A DNA stretch of 7,895 nt, taken from assembly GCA_022712785.1 (NCBI GenBank), contig JAFLJX010000257.1, forward strand, positions 1-7,895, read 5' to 3'. Shown here one piece after another: positions 1 through 4,361 of this stretch (position 1 is the first letter of the stretch; the number at the start of each line of letters is the position of its first letter). The DNA comes from Mycoplasmatota bacterium (GTDB lineage: Bacteria > Bacillota_I > Bacilli_A > Izemoplasmatales > Izemoplasmataceae). The notes beneath the pieces were generated by a model. The model was not told where the DNA came from and did not search any database. It was given only the letters and a program-made list of their open reading frames with translations. The position numbers and the translations under genes were made by a program.

Positions 1-1
1 G

Positions 2-211
2 GGCTATGAGCTTGATGATCTTCTTGAGCATAAGGGCAAATCACTGGCAAGATATGATAATCAGACCGGTGGCCAGATCATTACCAAGGTTCATGGTCAT
101 GCCGTGGATATCATCAGGAGAATGGCTGACACAGAATGGGCTACTGGAACAATTTCCTGGCTAAGTGAAAACAGTCAGGTTCAGGAGGTTTTATTCTATA
201 TCTGTGTTTAA
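2..211 (+). CDS. Partial unrecognised ORF on a foreign, higher-GC fragment
   Basis: This plus-strand frame is open from the left edge to a TAA at 209-211. It begins GYELDDLLEHKGK and continues through HAVDIIRRMAD and ISWLSENSQVQE. It has no start codon in the window, so its N-terminus lies outside. The underlying DNA is about 46% G+C by hand count over 1-180, against roughly 32% in the adjoining tig sequence. The last two codons probably come from the neighbouring tig DNA read antisense, so the true protein was likely cut at about 206. The peptide looks like a mixed alpha/beta globular segment, but I do not recognise the family. Coding status rests only on the open frame and the composition, so confidence is moderate to low. 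Confidence 0.4.
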   Translation, partial: GYELDDLLEHKGKSLARYDNQTGGQIITKVHGHAVDIIRRMADTEWATGTISWLSENSQVQEVLFYICV

Positions 212-548
212 CAGCTACTTCAGCTACATAAGTAAATGCTTCTCCTCTTTTAACTTTTGTGATATCTAAGTCTATTTTAGGTTGTGCTACTACCTTTACG
301 TTTCCGCTAGTTACAGCTTCAACATATGTATCTTGAATACAATGATTAATTGCTTCTTCATATAAAGATTCAACACCGAATTTTTTTTCGAATATTGTTC
401 TTGGTACGCTACCTTTTCTAAATCCTTTTACTTCAATTTCTTCTTTAACATGATTAAATGCATGATCTAATCCCTGTTCAAATTGATCTGATGTAACTTC
501 AATTTCGATTCTAACTTTAGAACCTGTTATTTTATCTATTTTTGCCAT
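141..548 (-). CDS. tig: Trigger factor, N-terminal part only (truncated at a junction)
   Basis: Trigger factor is the ribosome-associated chaperone and peptidyl-prolyl isomerase that meets nascent chains at the exit tunnel. Residues 1-114 match its ribosome-binding domain. The tail-tip signature GFRKGSVPR is at residues 42-50, followed by the usual FEKKFGVESLYEEAIN helix and the VVAQPKIDLD and FTYVAEVAVK strands. The ATG at 546-548 is preceded by AGGAGG at 558-563. After K114 (base 207) the sequence stops resembling trigger factor: the last 21 residues (HRYRIKPPEPDC...) are frame-through into foreign DNA ending in a TAG at 141-143. A normal protein is about 430 residues, so the PPIase and C-terminal chaperone domains are missing. 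The sequence alone does not say whether this is a real disruption or an assembly join. Confidence 0.9.
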   Translation of the reverse strand: MAKIDKITGSKVRIEIEVTSDQFEQGLDHAFNHVKEEIEVKGFRKGSVPRTIFEKKFGVESLYEEAINHCIQDTYVEAVTSGNVKVVAQPKIDLDITKVKRGEAFTYVAEVAVKHRYRIKPPEPDCFHLARKLFQ

Positions 549-557
549 TTAATGTTT

Positions 558-563
558 CCTCCT
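558..563 (-). promoter_or_regulatory. Ribosome binding site of tig
   Basis: A perfect AGGAGG lies nine bases upstream of the tig ATG. It supports this start codon. Confidence 0.8.
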
Positions 564-584
564 AATTAAAAAATTACCAAAATT

Positions 585-612
585 ATTATATCATAATATT
601 ATGATTTGTAAA
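585..612 (-). promoter_or_regulatory. Sigma-A-like promoter of tig
   Basis: Read on the minus strand, TTTACA (607-612) and TATAAT (585-590) are separated by 16 bases. Both boxes are near or at consensus and sit just downstream of the DUF2779 gene stop. tig therefore probably has its own transcript and does not depend on the upstream operon. No clear T-tailed terminator separates the two genes, so read-through is also possible. Confidence 0.65.
591..604. repeat. 14-bp perfect palindrome in the tig promoter spacer
   Basis: TCATAATATTATGA is a perfect palindrome that lies exactly between the proposed -35 and -10 boxes of tig. It could be an operator, or chance in AT-rich DNA. It has no T tail, which makes it a poor terminator for the gene at 622. 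Confidence 0.4.
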
Positions 613-621
613 CTAAATAAG

Positions 622-2409
622 CTATATCTTTCTTAAATTATCAAGTATTTCTACCATTGCCCAAGTATCTTGTTGACAATAGAGTGTTAAAGAGTGTCTT
701 TTTACTTTTAATTCTGCCTCTGTTAAGTCCTTAAACCCTGCATATGCATATACAGCTTCCATACCGTTTCCTATTTCCATTCCTTTATAGGTTAATTCGC
801 TAAAAATAGGTAAAACTTTTTTGATACTATATGAACCAGATAAATCTTCATGATAATAATTCACTTGTTTTGCTCTGTCTGTTCCAAATCCTAAATTTTC
901 ATATAATTTAGTGTTTGTTTTAATAATATGCATTAAATCAAATAATCTTTCATTTATACTTAACAGTTTTTCACTGTATTCTGGGAAAAACTGGGCTAAT
1001 TCTTTTATTCTTGTTTTTTCAAATGCTTGATTATAGACTAGGACACTACCTCCATCGTCTTTAATTAAATCACAAAGTTTTTCTACTAATTCTTTTCTTA
1101 AATCAGTCATATTGTAAGCAAGAAACTCGTAATGGTCTAATTCCTTATCACATACACCAGGTACTTTTTCAATATGAAGACTAAACTGGAATAAGCTTTG
1201 CATATACGCTCGTTCTCCTTTGAACCTTGGTAAAGGGCAAGGAAAACTTTCAAAATCTAAGTGATATATCGGATATTTTATCAGATCGATAGCTGCTCTA
1301 ATTTTATCTCTATCCACAAATTTATGTTTAGTTAAAACAACGTCTCTTTGTATTTGGTTATTTCTTCTAGTAAGCCATTCATGAGGAATATCAACCATTG
1401 ATGTGTAACCTTCTTCGATAAGATCATATAAATCATGTTTTTCACCGTCAGGATCCTTAAATCCATTATGTTTCCCCATATACATCATTAAACTGTTCTT
1501 TTTAGGGAATCTATCATAACATAAATCTTTATAAATACACTCTCTCATCTTTTTAAGTTGACAATGTTTCCCTAATTTCACTCTTGATTCATCATCTTCG
1601 GTTATTCTATCAATTACTTCTATTATTTCTTCTTTCATCTTTGGAAGCATTTCTTTAGTAATCTTAGTTAGGTCTACCAATCTAATTGATTCGTCTGTAT
1701 ATAACGGTTCACCGTCAATATATGTTCCATCAAAGACGTATTCATGATTAATAACACCTAGATAATACTTGGCGTCATTAACGTCTTCTTCAATAACATA
1801 TCTTTGAAATGCAAGGTCATAGACATAAACTCCTTCATCTGTAAATCTATTAAGTAGTTTATTTCTATTTTTTATATATTTCTTATTATTTATAATGTCA
1901 GGATCTATTTCTTCTTTTAATTTTAAAATATTATCATCATTAACATAAAAAATACTATGTTTAACTCCGTCTTCACTCCAACCAAGGTTAAGAAATTTAT
2001 TACTGGTTGTCGCTTTTACTTCAACTATATTGATTCCATTACTATTTTTATTATATACATCGACATAACACATTAAATTAAAGTTGTTAAGATCTCTCAT
2101 AAATAACTTCTGTGTACCATATTCTATCCCATATCTTGTTTCTCCACCAAAATGACTCATTACTTTTCTAGCTGCGAGTAATTCAACATGAGTGAAATAA
2201 GGCATCATTACTTCTAAATGAGAAAGGTCTGGTTCTAAAAAGTCGTCATCAATGTTATCGAAACCTTCTAAAGACTCAATTATGTCAAAAAATCTATCAC
2301 GAGCAACATCATCCATATCTTTTCTTTTATGGATATTGTTAAGTGCTGGATATCGTTTACATCTTATGTATTCCATGAACTTACTTTTTGTTATATTCAT
2401 ACTAGACAT
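622..2409 (-). CDS. DUF2779 protein with predicted PD-(D/E)XK and DEDDy-like nuclease domains
   Basis: This 595-residue protein belongs to the DUF2779 family, recognised from its C-terminal half. The recognisable segments are YHLDFESFP (382-390), SVLVYNQAFEKTRIKELA (455-472), GSYSIKKVLPIF (525-536) and LYCQQDTWAMVEIL (576-589). These read as an RNase H-like exonuclease core. D385 and E387 form motif I. E464, in the NxxFE segment, takes the place of the usual motif II aspartate. Y577 and D581 give a DEDDy-type Y-x3-D motif III. The N-terminal half resembles Cas4/RecB nucleases. D117 and the E130-V-K132 pair (IVEVK) fit a PD-(D/E)XK core. C17 plus C283, C291 and C297 fit a four-cysteine iron-sulfur clasp. 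It is probably a cytoplasmic nucleic-acid nuclease, but the substrate is unknown. The ATG at 2407-2409 has AGGAGG seven bases upstream, which overlaps the stop of the Nudix gene and implies translational coupling. The nuclease assignment is inference from motifs. Confidence 0.85.
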   Translation of the reverse strand: MSSMNITKSKFMEYIRCKRYPALNNIHKRKDMDDVARDRFFDIIESLEGFDNIDDDFLEPDLSHLEVMMPYFTHVELLAARKVMSHFGGETRYGIEYGTQKLFMRDLNNFNLMCYVDVYNKNSNGINIVEVKATTSNKFLNLGWSEDGVKHSIFYVNDDNILKLKEEIDPDIINNKKYIKNRNKLLNRFTDEGVYVYDLAFQRYVIEEDVNDAKYYLGVINHEYVFDGTYIDGEPLYTDESIRLVDLTKITKEMLPKMKEEIIEVIDRITEDDESRVKLGKHCQLKKMRECIYKDLCYDRFPKKNSLMMYMGKHNGFKDPDGEKHDLYDLIEEGYTSMVDIPHEWLTRRNNQIQRDVVLTKHKFVDRDKIRAAIDLIKYPIYHLDFESFPCPLPRFKGERAYMQSLFQFSLHIEKVPGVCDKELDHYEFLAYNMTDLRKELVEKLCDLIKDDGGSVLVYNQAFEKTRIKELAQFFPEYSEKLLSINERLFDLMHIIKTNTKLYENLGFGTDRAKQVNYYHEDLSGSYSIKKVLPIFSELTYKGMEIGNGMEAVYAYAGFKDLTEAELKVKRHSLTLYCQQDTWAMVEILDNLRKI

Positions 2410-2416
2410 ATAAGTA

Positions 2417-2422
2417 CCTCCT
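2417..2422 (-). promoter_or_regulatory. Ribosome binding site of the DUF2779 gene, overlapping the Nudix stop
   Basis: AGGAGG is seven bases before the ATG at 2407-2409 and includes two bases of the upstream TAG at 2421-2423. It selects this ATG over the internal one at Met4, which would be about 16 bases away. Confidence 0.75.
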
Positions 2423-2897
2423 ATACACTATTTATAAACCCTATGAATTCTCTGTTGTGAACATTACTTCCTGTATCATGATTTGGAACTACATTTTCAA
2501 AGATATCTAGGACTTCTTCTAATGTTTTCCAAACAGTTATCATCCCTAAATCAATTTCTTCATCAGTTTGATGAATATCTAATCCTTCTTCAATAATTTC
2601 CACAGTAAAATAATGCATTGTCCAGACGCTATCAATAAAATACTCAGTTGTAGTAACTGTATGGTTGAGCGCTTTAACAATCATACCGGTTTCTTCTAAT
2701 ACTTCTCTCTCTAAACATTCTTCTTTAGTTTCATTAGCTTCTATTGTCCCACCAGGAGTTGTGTAGATGTTGTGTTTAGTTAAGTGTATTAAGCAGTACT
2801 TGTCATCATTTTTTATAATTGCACGGCAAGATTCATGTTTATTATCTAAATTTGCATCTTCTTTACTAATTCCGTCAGCATATATCTCTATATTCAT
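2421..2897 (-). CDS. Nudix hydrolase
   Basis: Nudix enzymes hydrolyse nucleoside diphosphates linked to another group, using metal ions held by the Nudix box. Residues 50-72 match that box exactly: G50, five residues, E56, seven residues, then REVLEETGM (64-72), with E68 and E69 as metal ligands. The sequence before it (YCLIHLTKHNIYTTPGG) and the strands after it (TTTEYFIDSVWTMHYFTVEI) complete a compact 158-residue domain with no membrane segment. The substrate cannot be read from the sequence. Candidates include oxidised nucleotides, nucleotide sugars and capped RNA 5' ends. The ATG follows AAGAGGTG at 2903-2910. The gene ends 11 bases before the DUF2779 start, so the two are made together, which suggests a shared role in nucleotide or nucleic-acid housekeeping. 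That link is inference. Confidence 0.9.
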   Translation of the reverse strand: MNIEIYADGISKEDANLDNKHESCRAIIKNDDKYCLIHLTKHNIYTTPGGTIEANETKEECLEREVLEETGMIVKALNHTVTTTEYFIDSVWTMHYFTVEIIEEGLDIHQTDEEIDLGMITVWKTLEEVLDIFENVVPNHDTGSNVHNREFIGFINSV

Positions 2898-2902
2898 AAT
2901 TT

Positions 2903-2910
2903 CACCTCTT
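2903..2910 (-). promoter_or_regulatory. Ribosome binding site of the Nudix gene, next to a hairpin
   Basis: AAGAGGTG lies five bases before the ATG at 2895-2897. It begins directly after the T-run of the hairpin at 2912-2936, so the structure could affect translation of this gene. Confidence 0.65.
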
Positions 2911-2911
2911 A

Positions 2912-2936
2912 AAAAATGCAGTATTTCTGCATTTTT
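2912..2936 (-). terminator. Terminator-like hairpin between the YcxB-like and Nudix genes
   Basis: A 10-bp perfect stem (AAAAATGCAG/CTGCATTTTT) with a 5-base loop is followed on the minus strand by six T residues in total. It would end the transcript of the three-gene operon to its right. The stem is also symmetrical on the plus strand. I found no convincing promoter between it and the Nudix start, so it may act as a partial terminator or attenuator. Confidence 0.65.
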
Positions 2937-2949
2937 ATATTTTTATCAG

Positions 2950-2969
2950 AGCACTTTTGTATAAGTGCT
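2950..2969 (-). repeat. Second hairpin just after the YcxB-like stop codon
   Basis: AGCACTT (2950-2956) and AAGTGCT (2963-2969) form a 7-bp perfect stem with a 6-base loop, directly after the TAA at 2971-2973. There is no T-run on the minus-strand side, so by itself it is more likely an RNA-stabilising structure than a terminator. With 2912-2936 it makes a tandem pair. Confidence 0.5.
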
Positions 2970-2970
2970 T

Positions 2971-3474
2971 TTATCCAAGTAGTTTAATTCTTTTTTGATT
3001 AACAACATGTGTCTGAAGACCTCTTCTGATCATTATAATCATATCTTCACTTAAATCTCTTTTTGCGAGCAAGAATCCTTTATGAGCAGCAAAATACATA
3101 AAGAAATGTTTCTCAGTTTCTTTAACGTATGTAAAGTTTTGCCAGTTTTCAGTAACTATACCTTCGCCTGTCTCATACATAAGTCCTGATTCATTTAAAG
3201 TAAACTCGATACTTAGACTCTCTTTATTTCTGTCATATCCTTTTGCAGCACTTCTTTTAGCCATAAAAAGATATCCTATGAATAATACAATTAATCCAAT
3301 CCCAACATAAAAGAATTCCCATCTTTGAGTTAATAATGGTGTAAGTATTAGATACCCAATACTTACTGTGTATAGTATTAAATTTCTAGTTTTTAAAAAG
3401 TTTTGTAGTAAGTGATTAACTGCGAAAGCAACATAATCCTCTTTTGTCCAATTTTGGGTAAATTTATATTCCAT
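2971..3474 (-). CDS. YcxB-like membrane protein
   Basis: This 167-residue protein has the layout of the YcxB family, whose function is not established. A short polar N-terminus (EYKFTQNWTKEDYVAF) precedes two closely spaced membrane helices at about 31-49 and 53-71. A basic KRSAAKG stretch follows, then a cytoplasmic beta-rich domain with LSIEFTLNESGLMYE (87-101), WQNFTYVKETEKHFFMYF (111-128) and GFLLAKRDL (133-141). The pattern of tryptophan, VxET and lysine-arginine is typical of YcxB C-terminal domains. The ATG is preceded by AGAGGAG at 3485-3491. It is the last gene of a three-gene minus-strand operon with two other small membrane-anchored proteins, and two hairpins follow it. Family assignment is from memory of the pattern; the role is unknown. 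Confidence 0.7.
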   Translation of the reverse strand: MEYKFTQNWTKEDYVAFAVNHLLQNFLKTRNLILYTVSIGYLILTPLLTQRWEFFYVGIGLIVLFIGYLFMAKRSAAKGYDRNKESLSIEFTLNESGLMYETGEGIVTENWQNFTYVKETEKHFFMYFAAHKGFLLAKRDLSEDMIIMIRRGLQTHVVNQKRIKLLG

Positions 3475-3500
3475 TTGTTTTGATCTCCTCTTTATTTTTT

Positions 3501-3830
3501 CTATTTTTCTTCTATTATAAGATCAATTAATAATTCTAAATCTTCAATTGATATTAAGTTTTCTTCAAGTGCAAATATTAATTCTTTTTCTTCGAATCCA
3601 CTTTTAACTACATATAAATGACTCATTTCACAAGGTAAATAGTAGTTATTATCTTCATCTGTATATATTAACTCTGTGATGCTGAAACATTCTTCATCTT
3701 TTTCTATATATAAAACCCATTCTTCCATTCTACCTATTTTCTCAAATCCCCTCAACTGCATTTGAAAAAGAGATAAGATTGCAATTACGGCTACAATTAA
3801 TACTGTTGCAAATACTCTTAAATTATCCAT
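3501..3830 (-). CDS. Small membrane-anchored protein of unknown function
   Basis: I do not recognise this 109-residue protein. It has one N-terminal hydrophobic helix (about residues 7-24, FATVLIVAVIAILSLF) with no lipobox cysteine, so it looks like a signal anchor. The rest is acidic: EEWVLYIEKDEECFSITELIY, two cysteines at 48 and 67, then a C-terminal glutamate- and leucine-rich helix (NLISIEDLELLIDLIIEEK). The orientation of the soluble part is uncertain. The ATG has TAAGGAG at 3836-3842, overlapping the stop codon of the OB-fold gene upstream, which leaves a gap of only nine bases. This indicates co-translation. The gene sits between the OB-fold and YcxB-like genes in the same operon. Confidence 0.75.
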   Translation of the reverse strand: MDNLRVFATVLIVAVIAILSLFQMQLRGFEKIGRMEEWVLYIEKDEECFSITELIYTDEDNNYYLPCEMSHLYVVKSGFEEKELIFALEENLISIEDLELLIDLIIEEK

Positions 3831-3839
3831 ATATACTCC

Positions 3840-4253
3840 TTATTCAAAATAACAATCAATAACTTGGATAGTGAGAATACTAAATCCTGAAATTTTCCCA
3901 TTTATGGTTATAGTATCACCATTTTTAATGCTTTTTACTTTGTTAAATTCATCACTATCTGAGAAAACAATATCAATATCATAGATATTCCCATCTAATA
4001 CAACTGTATAGTGATCACTAGACTCTCTTATGTCAATCACTACTCCAGTTAGTAATATTCTATCACCACCATAAGTATAAGTTGACAAAGTCGAATCTTG
4101 TTCATATAGTATTGCGAGATCCTGTGCTGTTATTTCAATAGCTACAGTATCTTCAAGGTCTTTATTATAATACCATTCAAGACCCTTCCACATACCTAAA
4201 GCCATTAATGATACTAATGCAGAAAACAGCCACATTTTTATAAATCTAGGCAC
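3840..4253 (-). CDS. Membrane-anchored OB-fold (tRNA_anti-like) protein, GTG start
   Basis: This 137-residue protein has one N-terminal membrane helix (about 7-27) and then an extracytoplasmic domain. Residues 41-137 follow the tRNA_anti-like OB-fold pattern: a lead-in helix ITAQDLAILYEQD, then LLTGVVIDI (67-75), TVVLDG (83-88), IDIVFSD (93-99), IKNGDTITINGKISGF (109-124) and IQVIDCYF (129-136). OB folds bind nucleic acids, sugars or proteins, and the ligand here is unknown. The start is GTG at 4251-4253, supported by the AAAAGAGATGA stretch at 4258-4268. The next in-frame ATG (residue 7) has no ribosome binding site. It is the first gene of a three-gene operon with its own promoter at 4283-4311. 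The fold call is inference from pattern. Confidence 0.75.
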   Translation of the reverse strand: MPRFIKMWLFSALVSLMALGMWKGLEWYYNKDLEDTVAIEITAQDLAILYEQDSTLSTYTYGGDRILLTGVVIDIRESSDHYTVVLDGNIYDIDIVFSDSDEFNKVKSIKNGDTITINGKISGFSILTIQVIDCYFE

Positions 4254-4282
4254 GGAATCATCTCTTTTCTTTTACTTACTAT

Positions 4283-4311
4283 ATTGTATCATTTGATTGT
4301 CTTACTTGCAA
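4283..4311 (-). promoter_or_regulatory. Promoter of the OB-fold/unknown/YcxB-like operon
   Basis: On the minus strand TTGCAA (4306-4311) and TACAAT (4283-4288) are spaced by 17 bases. Transcription would start about 20 bases upstream of the GTG at 4251-4253. Confidence 0.65.
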
Positions 4312-4333
4312 TAATCATTGCTCATTACAAATA

Positions 4334-4358
4334 TAAAATGACCCTTAAGGTCATTTTA
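4334..4358 (-). terminator. Terminator after the GGDEF/HD-GYP gene
   Basis: A 10-bp perfect stem (TAAAATGACC/GGTCATTTTA) with a 5-base loop begins four bases after the TAA of the gene at 4362. The T-run on the minus strand is interrupted (TTTTATATTTG), so termination may be imperfect. It separates the receptor gene from the downstream operon promoter. Confidence 0.75.
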
Positions 4359-4361
4359 TTA

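Noticed and set aside
1..206. Insertion sequence end inside tig
   Set aside because: There are no terminal inverted repeats or target duplication that I can see, and the peptide is not recognisably a transposase. Only one side of the junction is present, so this cannot be tested further.
622..2409. Cas4 of a CRISPR system
   Set aside because: The N-terminal half resembles Cas4, but no repeat-spacer array, cas1 or cas2 is present, and the C-terminal DUF2779 domain is not part of Cas4 proteins.
2767..2964. Plus-strand open frame of 65 codons
   Set aside because: It lies antisense to the Nudix gene and across the hairpins. It has no plausible ribosome binding site, and its phenylalanine/serine-rich composition is that of a shadow frame.
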